Shown here: in pieces, positions 52,201 to 61,476 of the stretch
Numbering within the stretch: position 1 is the first letter of the stretch
How the letters are laid out: each line of letters opens with the position of its first letter
Source: Comamonadaceae bacterium
GTDB taxonomy: Bacteria > Pseudomonadota > Gammaproteobacteria > Burkholderiales > Burkholderiaceae_C
Length of the DNA stretch: 64,000 nucleotides
Assembly: GCA_027485235.1 (NCBI GenBank)
Contig: JAIXRJ010000046.1
Span: 558,001-622,000, forward strand
Direction of reading: 5' to 3'
Notes under the pieces: generated by a model
Seen by the model: the letters and a program-made list of their open reading frames with translations, nothing else
Told to the model about the DNA's origin: nothing
Databases searched by the model: none
Translations under genes and position numbers: made by a program

Positions 52201-52472
52201 GGTATCGAGGAGATAAGTGCTGGAACGTGCAATGAGTTTGTCACAGCGGGATGGCCTTGAGGGGCATGGTGCGAGGTGTGCAAAGGGCAGGAACGCAGTG
52301 CCACCAGCGATTTGTCAACAGGCCAATGAATGTAGCAGAACGCTTTGATAACGAGCTGTGTTTTTATACTACTGGCATTTGCGTCAATAATATTTCTGAT
52401 TTCTCCATCCCTCATTGAGTGCATCGATGCACCGCCCCGGTCAGAAAAGGTGGCGTGTTTCAAGTACGCCCC
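52201..52472. promoter_or_regulatory. Divergent spacer with a candidate MFS promoter
   Basis: A TATACT -10 box at 52365-52370 lies 16 bases after CTTTGA (52343-52348). No ORF of interest in the spacer. Confidence 0.35.
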
Positions 52473-53945
52473 ATGTCTGAGCCAAAACAGCGACAAAATA
52501 CCCAGCCCATAGCAGTCACTTTGATGAGCCAACAGACCCTCCCTCCTCCTCTTTTGCCTGCTGCTGATGCAGTGCAGCGCCGCTTGGTGCAAGTGCTGTT
52601 TATCGGTGTCTTCATGGCCGCACTCGATTCAGCCATTGTGGGGCCGGTTCTGCCGGCATTGCGCGCAGCCTTTGGCATCGACAACCGAAGTGCCGGACTG
52701 CTGACGACTGTTTTTTCCTTGAGCTCGCTGTGCAGCACGGCGTTGATGGCTTACTTCAGCGACCGCCATGGCCGCCGTCCGGTGTATTTGGCCAGTGTGG
52801 CGCTTTTCGCCATCGGCTCTCTGTGCATCGCCGCTGCACCCAGTTTTGACCTGCTGCTGGTCGGTCGAGCCATCCAGGGCATCGGCGCAGGAGGCATTGC
52901 GCCGGTCGCCAGTGCCGTGATTGGTGATGTGTTCACCGCCGAGCGGCGGGGCCGTATTTTGGGGCTGATTGGTGCCACCCACGGCATGGCCTTTGTGCTT
53001 GGCCCGGCTCTGGCGACCGTGCTCACCTCCACGCTGGGCTGGCGCTGGCTGTTCCTGGTCAACCTGCCCGTCGCGCTGGTCGTGCTGTCATTGGGTGCCC
53101 GCAGCTTGCCGCGGCAGCACAGCGTGGTGGCACCTGGGCCCATTGACTTGGCGGGCATCACGGTGACTTTGTTGTTTCTGCTGTGTTTGGTGATGGGTAT
53201 TTCGCGCCTGCCGGACTCGGCCAGCGGACTGCTGCTTTGGCCTTGGTTTCTGGCTGCCAGTGGGGCACTGCTGGCCGCTTTGGTGGTCATTGAAAAACGC
53301 CAAGCACAAGCGCTGATTCCCATCGAGCTTTTTGCAAACCGGCAACTGGCCTTTACCTATGTGCTGACGCTGGGTGTGGGGTTCTCCATGGGGGGCATTG
53401 TGTTTTTGACCTCCATCGCCACGCTGGCCTATGGGGTCAGCGTTGAATCTGCAGGGCTGGCACTGCTGCCTCTGGTGTTGTGCTCCATGGTGGGTTCCAT
53501 GGCGGCAGGGCGCTTGCTCAACCGGCTGGGTGCCCGCAACATGGTGATCTTTGGTTTCGGACTGTTGACACTGGGCTACCTGCAAAGCGCCGTGCCGCAG
53601 ACCGGCTTTGCCGCTTTCTTGATCGCGTCTGTTTTGATCGGGATTGGCGTGGGTGTGGTGGTCAGCGGCGCGCTGCGCACCATTGCGATTGATGAAGCGC
53701 CGCCGGCCCTGCGCGGCACAGCCCAAGGGCTGATCAATATTTTCAATGCCGTGGGCACACTGCTGGCGGTGACCTGCATCAGCGCCATCGCTGACTTGGA
53801 TGGCGGCGAACTGACAGGCTTTGGACATGCTTATCTTGGCCTGGGCTTGAGCATGCTCGTGATGCTGTGGATGGCCTTCGGGCTGAAAAGAAAATCCACC
53901 GAGTCCGTGGTGGAGACGAGCTCTTCAGCAGGCCCACAGCACTAG
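52473..53945 (+). CDS. MFS transporter, drug-efflux type
   Basis: A 490-residue major facilitator with 12-14 spans. Motif A appears as YFSDRHGRRPVYL and the first span contains FMAALDSAIVGPVLPALRAA, a DHA2-like motif D1. It is probably a proton-driven exporter of drugs or catabolic products. Start at 52473 is chosen; ATG 52524 is an alternative. No Shine-Dalgarno decides between them. Confidence 0.85.
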   Translation: MSEPKQRQNTQPIAVTLMSQQTLPPPLLPAADAVQRRLVQVLFIGVFMAALDSAIVGPVLPALRAAFGIDNRSAGLLTTVFSLSSLCSTALMAYFSDRHGRRPVYLASVALFAIGSLCIAAAPSFDLLLVGRAIQGIGAGGIAPVASAVIGDVFTAERRGRILGLIGATHGMAFVLGPALATVLTSTLGWRWLFLVNLPVALVVLSLGARSLPRQHSVVAPGPIDLAGITVTLLFLLCLVMGISRLPDSASGLLLWPWFLAASGALLAALVVIEKRQAQALIPIELFANRQLAFTYVLTLGVGFSMGGIVFLTSIATLAYGVSVESAGLALLPLVLCSMVGSMAAGRLLNRLGARNMVIFGFGLLTLGYLQSAVPQTGFAAFLIASVLIGIGVGVVVSGALRTIAIDEAPPALRGTAQGLINIFNAVGTLLAVTCISAIADLDGGELTGFGHAYLGLGLSMLVMLWMAFGLKRKSTESVVETSSSAGPQH

Positions 53946-53951
53946 CCGCGT

Positions 53952-53986
53952 TGGCGCTGGAGCAAAGCGCCATTTATTTCTTTTTT
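53952..53986 (+). terminator. Rho-independent terminator of the MFS gene
   Basis: TGGCGCT (53952-53958) pairs with AGCGCCA (53966-53972) and is followed by a T-rich tract to 53986. Confidence 0.8.
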
Positions 53987-54000
53987 GGGGGTGCTGATTC

Positions 54001-54609
54001 TCAATAAAATTTGATTTTCCCCAGCACCTTCGGCCTGTCGCCTGGTTCAAACACCAAGGCCTCCCCTTCCTCTAAGAAAATTCTTAATTCAGAAAGTCCA
54101 AAATCACTGCTCAATACACCTTGGGTCAAGGTGACGCCGTGACCAATGTAGACATTATTTTTACCTGAAGACGTTTTACTGAAAAAGCCCTTGGTAGGAA
54201 TCGATCTCAAAGCTCTGTCCAATTCTGGATTGAACACTCCGGGGCGAACAACCAGCCAATTTGTGATCGTATATTTATCAAAAGCCAATTTGGCCGTTTC
54301 TTCACACCGGCAAAAGCTGCTGGCGTAAACCTCCCCAATCGGTATATGGAGTTCTTTGACTCGAAGGGCTATTCGTTTGCTCTGCTCCCTTCCTTCATCG
54401 CTCAGTTGACGCGAACCAGGAGAGCAGTCGTAGGGGCGATCGCCAGGGGGATTAACTTTAAAGGGGTCCTTGCCTGGTGTGATCGCATGCCTCATGAATA
54501 TGTTCAAACCACCATTCTGTAATTTATCGATCAATACTTGATCTTGCCCAGCAGCAGAGAAAGACAATAAATTAAATACAACTGTATATAAAAAATTTTT
54601 CATCTTCAA
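54001..54609 (-). CDS. Secreted histidine-phosphatase-family protein
   Basis: A 202-residue protein with a signal peptide (YTVVFNLLSFSAAGQ). Histidine phosphatase motifs: LNIFMRHAITPGKDP with the nucleophilic His (RHA rather than the usual RHG), Arg/Glu in SSFCRCEETAKLAF, and YIGHGVTL with the second His. It has lower GC than its neighbours (ATTTTA-rich codons), pointing to transfer. Substrate unknown. Confidence 0.8.
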   Translation of the reverse strand: MKMKNFLYTVVFNLLSFSAAGQDQVLIDKLQNGGLNIFMRHAITPGKDPFKVNPPGDRPYDCSPGSRQLSDEGREQSKRIALRVKELHIPIGEVYASSFCRCEETAKLAFDKYTITNWLVVRPGVFNPELDRALRSIPTKGFFSKTSSGKNNVYIGHGVTLTQGVLSSDFGLSELRIFLEEGEALVFEPGDRPKVLGKIKFY

Positions 54610-55086
54610 TTATTTCATTTTTGAATAAGCCCGTTGGTTTTAAAAAATGGATGGCCGGTGCCAGATTAACCCGTACCATCGGTTTGAATGTCCCCAAAAA
54701 GTGGCTCAAAATTTTTACAAGGACTGGATTTTCACACCCCTTTTTGGGGAATCATTTTTCGGCACACTGGCTTAAATTTTAGTCGCCAGAAACGTCATGC
54801 TTGAATGGGTCTGCATCTTGGCACCAACTCGGTTTTTTGCAACCGTGAATGGGCAGCACGCTTGTGTGTCAAAAACCGAGCCCAGAGCCATGACTGTGGT
54901 CTGAGCGCCTGCAACCAACTGAGCCATGGAAAGTGCCGCCAGGTTCGGGGGAATGCCGACTTCCGTGGCAAGGTAATTGGCCAAAGGCCACGCCTGTTTT
55001 TTGGCTATGGCTCAAAATGTACGAGCATTAAAAATGATTTTTTTATTCTGTCCAAAACCAAATGCCAAAACTACGGGTTGACACCG
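54610..55086. other. Spacer upstream of the crtI-like gene with a long inverted repeat
   Basis: Holds no clear gene. TCCCCAAAAAG (54691-54701) and CTTTTTGGGGA (54740-54750) are perfect 11-bp inverted arms around 38 bases. The crtI frame is open upstream to 54805, but that stretch is Cys-rich and unlike the family. Confidence 0.45.
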
Positions 55087-56625
55087 ATGACCGATAGCAC
55101 CCTCCAGCAATCCACACAAAATGCCGTTTCGCAAGCCCCTGTGGCCTTGGTGATCGGCAGCGGTTTTGGTGGGTTGGCTGCAGCCATACGCCTGTCCGCC
55201 AAAGGTTACCGCGTGCAGGTGCTCGAGAAATTAAATGCGCCAGGAGGTCGAGCTCGCGTGATCCATGTCGACGGCTACACCTTCGATGCTGGCCCAACGA
55301 TCGTCACCGTCCCCTTTTTGCTGGAAGAACTCTGGGCCTTGGCGGGACGCCAATTGGCCGATGATGTTGAACTGCGTTTGCTTGACCCGTTTTACCGAAT
55401 CCGTTTCGATGACGGCGATCACTTCGATTACAGCGGAGACCCCGAGCGAATGCGCCAAGAGGTCCTGCGCATCGACCCCAACGCCGGACCTGGCTACGCC
55501 GCTTTCATGGCAGAAGCGGACCTTTGTTATGCGTTGGGCTTTGAAGCTTTAGGCTGCGAAGCATTTGTCCGCATGGGCGATCTGTTCAAGGCCATTCCCT
55601 CCATGATCCGGATGAAGGGCTGGCGAAGTCTGCACGCGATGGTTGCCACACACTTCAAACACCCCAAGTTGCGCCAAGCCATGAGCCTGCAGGCGCTTTT
55701 GATTGGCGGTAATCCGTTTTCTGTGACCTGCGTGTTCTCACTCATCAATGCGCTGGAGCGGCGCTTTGGCGTGCACTGGGCCATGGGCGGCACCGGGGCT
55801 TTGGTGAATGGCCTGGTGGATTTGATCGAAGGCATGGGCGGGAGTCTGCGCACTGGCGCTGAAGTTCGCCGCATCGAAGTCACCGATGGACGCGCTTGTG
55901 GCGTCATGTTGTCCACTGGCGAAACCATTTCTGCGGATATCGTGGTCTGCAATGCCGACACAGCATGGACGTACAAGAATCTGGTGGACCCGAAAGACAG
56001 AAAGGTTTGGACCGACGCCAAAATTGAAAACGGCAAGTATTCCATGGGTCTTTTTGTTTGGTACTTCGGCACCAACAAGCGTTTTGACGACGTGCCGCAC
56101 CACATGATGCTGCTGGGCCCGCGCTATGAAGCGCTGTTGAAAGACATCTTCAAAAAACACCACCTGGCCGAAGATTTCAGCCTTTACCTGCATCGACCCA
56201 CAGCCACTGATGCGGCCATGGCGCCTGAGGGCTGCGATACTTTTTATGTGCTGGCACCCGTCCCCAACCTGCAAAGCGGTACCGACTGGGCTGCTCATGC
56301 AGAGCCTTACCGCGCCGCCATTGCCAAGGCACTTGAAGAGACGGTTCTGCCCAACTTGAGCGAACATCTGACGGTATCGTTCATGACCACCCCGCAAGAC
56401 TTTCAAGACAATCTGCTGTCTTTTCAAGGTGCCGCCTTTGGGCTGGAGCCACTTTTGTTGCAAAGCGCATGGTTCAGGCCGCACAACCTCAGCGAAGACA
56501 TCGGAAACCTTTTCATGGTGGGGGCCAGCACCCACCCTGGTGCAGGCATACCGGGTGTGCTGATGTCGGCAAAAGCCCTGGAGACAGTGCTTCCAGATGC
56601 CGCTACCTTTAAAAGATCCTTGTGA
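55087..56625 (+). CDS. CrtI-type phytoene desaturase family protein
   Basis: A 512-residue FAD enzyme. N-terminal dinucleotide fold IGSGFGGLAAAIRLSAKGY, then KLNAPGGRARV and DAGPTIVTVP, and the C-terminal signature GASTHPGAGIPGVLMSAKA of bacterial phytoene desaturases. It would dehydrogenate a carotenoid precursor such as phytoene, or a related lipid. No crtB, crtE or other carotenoid gene is in view. The stop overlaps the permease start, so it is translationally coupled to an ABC exporter, an uncommon context. Confidence 0.85.
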   Translation: MTDSTLQQSTQNAVSQAPVALVIGSGFGGLAAAIRLSAKGYRVQVLEKLNAPGGRARVIHVDGYTFDAGPTIVTVPFLLEELWALAGRQLADDVELRLLDPFYRIRFDDGDHFDYSGDPERMRQEVLRIDPNAGPGYAAFMAEADLCYALGFEALGCEAFVRMGDLFKAIPSMIRMKGWRSLHAMVATHFKHPKLRQAMSLQALLIGGNPFSVTCVFSLINALERRFGVHWAMGGTGALVNGLVDLIEGMGGSLRTGAEVRRIEVTDGRACGVMLSTGETISADIVVCNADTAWTYKNLVDPKDRKVWTDAKIENGKYSMGLFVWYFGTNKRFDDVPHHMMLLGPRYEALLKDIFKKHHLAEDFSLYLHRPTATDAAMAPEGCDTFYVLAPVPNLQSGTDWAAHAEPYRAAIAKALEETVLPNLSEHLTVSFMTTPQDFQDNLLSFQGAAFGLEPLLLQSAWFRPHNLSEDIGNLFMVGASTHPGAGIPGVLMSAKALETVLPDAATFKRSL

Positions 56626-57404
56626 TGCACAGCGGCCAACTTTTGTGGGCACAAACCTTGGCGGTTGCTCATCGACTGTTGCTGGAGCAATGGCGGCAGA
56701 AACGCGGTCTGATTTTTTGGGCCGTTTTTCCGTCCACAATGATGCTGCTGTTCGGATTGGTTTATGCGCACAACGACAACATGCGCGCCGGCCTGGATGC
56801 CGCGGCAGCAGGTATTTTGGTCGGTGCTGCACTTTTTTTCAGCTGCCTTGGCGGCACCGTCGCGGTGATCGCTGCCGAACGTGAACGAGGCACCCTGCCC
56901 CGCCTGCTCACAACCCCGCTGCACCCCGCAGCGTATTTTCTGGGCGTTGTCATTGCCCAGTTGCTGTTGGCTTTGATGCAAGTGGTCATGCTCTACAGCA
57001 TCGCTCTGTCCATTGGGGTCCAATACCATGGCAGCCTTTTATTGGGCGGATTGATTTTGCTGCTGTCCGTGTTTTCCTACGTGGGCATGGGATTTTTTCT
57101 GGGCGCACGGTTTGCTCGGCGCAGCGAAGAAGTGGTGGTGGCCTTGTCGGCGATTGGTGTGCCTTTGTTGGTGTTGGGTGGCACCTTTTTCCCGCTTGAA
57201 ATCATGCCTCAAGGCATGCAAGCTTTTGCACAAATCAACCCCATGTTGCACATGAACCAGGCCTTCAAGGGTGTCGCTGCGTATGGCCTGGGCTTGACTG
57301 AACTGCGCTTTGAATTGGGTTTTCTGCTTGTTTTTTGCGGCCTGTCTCTGGCTTTGGGCATCCAGTCCTATCGACACCTGCTGCATGTGGAAAAATCCAA
57401 ATGA
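56622..57404 (+). CDS. ABC-2 type transporter permease
   Basis: A 260-residue membrane protein with six spans and the ABC-2 pattern (AAERERGTLPRLLTTPLHPA in the coupling region, then GGTFFPLEIMPQGMQAFAQI). GTG at 56622 overlaps the crtI stop; ATG at 56625 is equally possible. ATGA overlap with the ATPase gene downstream. It probably exports a lipid-like or polymeric substrate. Confidence 0.88.
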   Translation: MMHSGQLLWAQTLAVAHRLLLEQWRQKRGLIFWAVFPSTMMLLFGLVYAHNDNMRAGLDAAAAGILVGAALFFSCLGGTVAVIAAERERGTLPRLLTTPLHPAAYFLGVVIAQLLLALMQVVMLYSIALSIGVQYHGSLLLGGLILLLSVFSYVGMGFFLGARFARRSEEVVVALSAIGVPLLVLGGTFFPLEIMPQGMQAFAQINPMLHMNQAFKGVAAYGLGLTELRFELGFLLVFCGLSLALGIQSYRHLLHVEKSK

Positions 57405-58333
57405 CAGTTGCTCTGCAAATCGATGATGTTCACAAGTGGTTTGGCAGCCACCATGTTCTGGACGGCTTGAGTCTGCGGGTAGACAGTGGCGAGGTGATGG
57501 GTCTGCTGGGCCCCAATGGCTGTGGCAAATCCACTGTCTTGAACATCGTCAGCAAATTACTGCCTTACGACCTTGGGCGAGTGCGGCTCATGGGCAAGCC
57601 ATTGAGCGAAATGGGCCACCGCGAACGCGAACTGGTTGGCGTGTGCACTCAGCATTGCGCCCTGTACCCCGATTTATTTCCCGCCGAAAATCTGCACTTT
57701 TTTGCCCGCTTGTATGGCCTTTCTGAACAGGAACGCCATGAAAGAGTTGCAGAGCTGATGCACCGTTTTGGACTGGAAAATTTCGCTAGAACCCGTGTCG
57801 GTCAACTGTCGGGGGGCTGGCGACAAAGGTTGCACTTGGCCGTTTCCTTGATACACAAGCCCAAGTTGCTCCTGCTGGACGAGCCCACAGCTGCGGTGGA
57901 TTTAGAAGCTCGGATGGACCTTTGGCGCCTCATCGAGGGTTTGCGTGACAGCGGCACGACCATTTTATTGACCAGTCATCACCTTGCCGAGGCACAACGG
58001 CTTTGCAGCCGCGTGGCCCTGATGCGAAACGGCCAAGTCATTGCTGTGGGCAGCGTACCTGAACTGTTGGCGCGCCTGCCCGGACAAGCGGTGGCCAAGG
58101 TGCAATCTGAAGACAGCGAGGCGGTCATGCAAAGGGCGCTTGATCTGGGTTGGCATGTTCGCCAACACACCGATGAGATGCGTCTTTTGCTCCCTCAGCA
58201 TTTGAGTCTGCGGGAAATCGTTGACGCTTTAGACGGTACAAAAGTCAGCGCGGTCAGTGTTCTGGCCGTGACATTGGATGATGTCTACCTGGAACTCATG
58301 GGTGAGGGCCTCAGACCGTCACCGTTCATTTGA
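57401..58333 (+). CDS. ABC transporter ATP-binding protein
   Basis: A 310-residue ATPase. Walker A GPNGCGKST, signature QLSGGWRQR (Trp in place of the usual Gln/Met), Walker B KLLLLDEPTAAVD, and H-loop LTSHHLAEA. The C-terminal 80 residues follow the layout of DrrA/NodI-type exporters. Forms an exporter with the preceding permease; both are coupled to the crtI-like gene. Confidence 0.9.
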   Translation: MTVALQIDDVHKWFGSHHVLDGLSLRVDSGEVMGLLGPNGCGKSTVLNIVSKLLPYDLGRVRLMGKPLSEMGHRERELVGVCTQHCALYPDLFPAENLHFFARLYGLSEQERHERVAELMHRFGLENFARTRVGQLSGGWRQRLHLAVSLIHKPKLLLLDEPTAAVDLEARMDLWRLIEGLRDSGTTILLTSHHLAEAQRLCSRVALMRNGQVIAVGSVPELLARLPGQAVAKVQSEDSEAVMQRALDLGWHVRQHTDEMRLLLPQHLSLREIVDALDGTKVSAVSVLAVTLDDVYLELMGEGLRPSPFI

Positions 58334-58424
58334 CCCATTTCTCCCAACCTTGAATGGCCGGGGCGAAACGCATGGAGCTGCCCAAGCCATATTGATCCTG
58401 AACCCCCTTTTGTAAGGCCTCAAA

Positions 58425-59354
58425 ATGAATTTGCCACTGCGCAAAATGCGCCGTTCGTTCTTGCTCATGGGCATCGGCTTGATGGCCAGCTTGGCAGCCC
58501 AAACCCAAACACCTGTTCGTGTGGGCTCCAAAATTGATACAGAAGGCAAACTGCTGGGGAACATCATGGTGCTGGCGCTCGAAGCCAATGGCATCAAGAC
58601 TGAAAACAAGCTTGCGCTGGGCAACACCAAGATAGTTCGCACAGCGTTGCTTACCGGTGAGATTGATCTCTATCCCGAATACACAGGCAATGGCGCCTTC
58701 ATGCTGGGCGCCGAAAAAAGTCCCGCTTGGAAAGACTTTCGTGCAGGCTACGAATTGGCCAAAAAATTGGATTTTGAAACAAACAAAATCATTTGGCTGG
58801 AGCCAGCCAATGCCAACAACACCTGGGTCATTGCGGTGCGCAAAGACCTGGCCACAGCCAATCAACTGCGCACCCTGGACGATGTGGGGCGCTACATCGC
58901 CAAGGGCGGTACTTTCAAACTGGCCGCCTCCGCCGAGTTCATGGAGCGTACCGATGCAATGCCTGCCATTCAAGCGGCCTACGGATTCAAATTGCGCGCT
59001 GCACAAGCCCTCGTTTTGGCGGGGGGCGATACAGCAGCCACCATCAAAGCGGCCGCAGAAAAAACATCGGGTGTGAACGCCGCGATGGCCTACGGTACCG
59101 ACGGCCCTTTGGCCGCGCTGGGACTGGTGGTCATGGAAGATCCTAAGGGTGTGCAACCGGTCTATGCCCCAGCACCCTTGGTCCGCGAAGACGTGCTCAA
59201 GCGCCACCCCGCCATGGCCACCATCTTGGCGCCCATCTTCAAATCGCTCGACAGACCTACCTTGCAAATGCTGAATGCCCGCATACAACTGGAAGGACAA
59301 GACCCGCGCAAAGTGGCCAGCGGCTACCTCCAAAGCAAGGGGTTTCTGAAGTAA
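58425..59354 (+). CDS. yehZ: Glycine betaine/osmolyte ABC transporter receptor, YehZ/OsmF type
   Basis: A 309-residue periplasmic OpuAC-family binding protein. Signal peptide around RRSFLLMGIGLMASLAAQ, then VRVGSKIDTEGKLLGNIMVL and TGEIDLYPEYTGNGAFM, the latter typical of OsmF/OpuC receptors. E. coli YehZYXW is a low-affinity betaine importer. First gene of a four-gene operon. Confidence 0.88.
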   Translation: MNLPLRKMRRSFLLMGIGLMASLAAQTQTPVRVGSKIDTEGKLLGNIMVLALEANGIKTENKLALGNTKIVRTALLTGEIDLYPEYTGNGAFMLGAEKSPAWKDFRAGYELAKKLDFETNKIIWLEPANANNTWVIAVRKDLATANQLRTLDDVGRYIAKGGTFKLAASAEFMERTDAMPAIQAAYGFKLRAAQALVLAGGDTAATIKAAAEKTSGVNAAMAYGTDGPLAALGLVVMEDPKGVQPVYAPAPLVREDVLKRHPAMATILAPIFKSLDRPTLQMLNARIQLEGQDPRKVASGYLQSKGFLK

Positions 59355-59362
59355 TTCACGCC

Positions 59363-60538
59363 ATGCCAGCATCGCTTGTCCAACGCTGCAACCCGGTACT
59401 GGCGCTCTTTGTGGCGCTGGCCATTGGCGCTGCCTGTGGCCTGCCCTTTTTGCGGGTTTCACCCAACCGGCTGTTGTCAGGTCAGCCCGTTTACTTGTGG
59501 GAGGTGTTGCAGCAACGAGGCAGCCCGCTGGTCTTTGCGCTGGTGTTGGCCATCGCCGCGTTGCTGTGCATTGCCATTTGGCAACCCCAAAGGCGCAACA
59601 TTCAAGCAGGGGTTATTTTGGCCATGGCCGCTGGCCTTTGCGGCGGGTGGCTGCTGGCCAGCCACTTCGCCATGAGTGCCATCCCAGCAGAAAATCCGTT
59701 CAGCCGAACCGCGTTGGGTCCAGGCTTCTGGACGCTGGGCGCGATGGCCTGGATGATTGCCCTTGACGCCATAGACCGCTTGCAACTGACCACCCTCAGG
59801 CGCCTGCTTGCACAAAGTGCGCTGCTCCTGCCACTCTTGCTCTCGTTGAATGAGGGCCAGCACTTGTCCATCGGCAAAGAATATGCCAACCAAAGCGCTA
59901 TTTTCTGGGCCGCTGTTTTGCGCCATCTGCAAATCGTGTTCTTAGCCGTGTTGCCAGCCTTGGTCATCGGCTTGCTGTTGGCCTGGCGCATGACCCAGAC
60001 TCAAAGTTTGCGGCACGCTTTGTTTCCCGTACTCAATGTGATTCAGACCATTCCATCGATCGCATTGTTCGGCCTGCTGATGGCGCCCTTGGCGTGGATA
60101 GCCGTTCAATTGCCCGCACTGGGCCACGCCGGCATCAGCGGTGTGGGCATAGCGCCAGCCGTGATCGCGTTGTTCATGTATGCATTGCTGCCCATTGTTC
60201 GATCGGCGCTGGCGGGGTTGGAGCAAGTCCCTGCAGAGGCGGTCCATGCTGGGCGCGGGATGGGCATGTCAGCGCGCCAGTTGTTGTGGCGGGTCGAATT
60301 GCCATTGGCCTTGCCTGTGCTGCTCATCGGACTGCGCACAGCGGTTGTGCAAACCACAGGCTTGGCCGCGGTCAGCGCTCTGGTGGGCGCAGGCGGGCTG
60401 GGGCAAATCATGTTTGATGGACTTTTTAGCGCGGCCAATGAACTGGTGATTCTGGGCGTTATCCCCATCGTGTTGCTGGCCATGTTGGCAGACACTTTTT
60501 TCAAAGTGCTCAGTTCTTTGATCGAGACGCGTCCATGA
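59363..60538 (+). CDS. yehY: Osmolyte ABC transporter permease, YehY type
   Basis: A 391-residue inner-membrane protein. The long N-terminal part has extra spans, as in YehY, and the C-terminal BPD_transp_1 domain carries the EAA-like loop AVHAGRGMGMSARQLLWRVE. The stop overlaps the yehX start (ATGATGA). Confidence 0.87.
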   Translation: MPASLVQRCNPVLALFVALAIGAACGLPFLRVSPNRLLSGQPVYLWEVLQQRGSPLVFALVLAIAALLCIAIWQPQRRNIQAGVILAMAAGLCGGWLLASHFAMSAIPAENPFSRTALGPGFWTLGAMAWMIALDAIDRLQLTTLRRLLAQSALLLPLLLSLNEGQHLSIGKEYANQSAIFWAAVLRHLQIVFLAVLPALVIGLLLAWRMTQTQSLRHALFPVLNVIQTIPSIALFGLLMAPLAWIAVQLPALGHAGISGVGIAPAVIALFMYALLPIVRSALAGLEQVPAEAVHAGRGMGMSARQLLWRVELPLALPVLLIGLRTAVVQTTGLAAVSALVGAGGLGQIMFDGLFSAANELVILGVIPIVLLAMLADTFFKVLSSLIETRP

Positions 60539-61476
60539 TGATCAAGTTTGAACACACCCGCAAACTCTACGATGGCGCAGCAGCCATCACGGACTTGAAT
60601 CTGGACATACAACAAGGTGAGCTGCTGGTGCTGCTCGGACCCTCAGGCTCTGGCAAATCAACGGTGCTCAAAATGGTCAATCGCATGGTCAGCCACGACG
60701 GCGGCCACATTCATTTCAACGGCCAAGACATCAAGCGCTTCAACCTGCAAGACTTGCGTCGCCGCATGGGCTATGCCATCCAGTCGGTGGGCTTGTTTCC
60801 TCACAGAACCGTCGCGCAAAACATTGCCACAGTACCCCAACTGCTGGGCTGGAACGCCCATCGCGTTCAAGCCCGCGTGAACGATCTGTTGAGATTGCTG
60901 GCGTTGGACCCCCAGCCATACGCCAGTCGCTACCCGCACCAGCTCTCGGGCGGTCAGCAGCAGCGGGTGGGTGTGGCGCGCGCCATGGCCGCAGACCCGG
61001 ATGTGCTTCTCATGGACGAGCCCTTTGGGGCAGTCGATCCTGTGAACCGTGCTGCCTTGCAACTGTTGCTGAAAAAGATTCACCGAACTACCGGAAAAAC
61101 CATCCTGTTTGTCACCCACGACATCGATGAAGCTTTGTTGCTGGCCACCCGCATCGTGCTGCTCAACCAAGGGCGTATCGTGCAAGTGGGCACACCCCTT
61201 GAGTTGTTACAACAACCCGCCAACGACTTTGTCGCCGACTTTCTGGGGCGAGCCGACTTGGGCCTCAAACAGCTCTCAGTGCGTTCCATAGCGCCCCATA
61301 TCCAAGCGGTTACGGGCACCAGGCCGATCCATGCCATCGCCCATACAGCCACATTGAGAGAAGCCATTTCGCAGATGGCAACTAGGCATGTGTCCGCCCT
61401 GAGCGTAACGGATGCAGCGGGCACGGTGCTCGGTCAGGTGCGGGCTGCTGATTTGCTGGAAAACCAAGATGCCTGA
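60535..61476 (+). CDS. yehX: Osmolyte ABC transporter ATPase, YehX type
   Basis: A 313-residue ATPase with Walker A GPSGSGKST, signature LSGGQQQRV, Walker B LLMDEPFGAVD and a C-terminal CBS-like region (ISQMATRHVSALSVTDAAG) as in betaine transporters of the OpuA/ProV type. The CBS region is associated with ionic-strength sensing in that family. Confidence 0.92.
   Translation: MMIKFEHTRKLYDGAAAITDLNLDIQQGELLVLLGPSGSGKSTVLKMVNRMVSHDGGHIHFNGQDIKRFNLQDLRRRMGYAIQSVGLFPHRTVAQNIATVPQLLGWNAHRVQARVNDLLRLLALDPQPYASRYPHQLSGGQQQRVGVARAMAADPDVLLMDEPFGAVDPVNRAALQLLLKKIHRTTGKTILFVTHDIDEALLLATRIVLLNQGRIVQVGTPLELLQQPANDFVADFLGRADLGLKQLSVRSIAPHIQAVTGTRPIHAIAHTATLREAISQMATRHVSALSVTDAAGTVLGQVRAADLLENQDA

Noticed and set aside
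54772-54984. A 70-codon minus-strand frame in the crtI upstream spacer
   Set aside because: No ribosome binding site, no family, and it covers a region with no other sign of coding on that strand.
54805-55086. N-terminal extension of the crtI-like frame
   Set aside because: Cys-rich and unlike the family; the dinucleotide fold starts correctly from ATG 55087.
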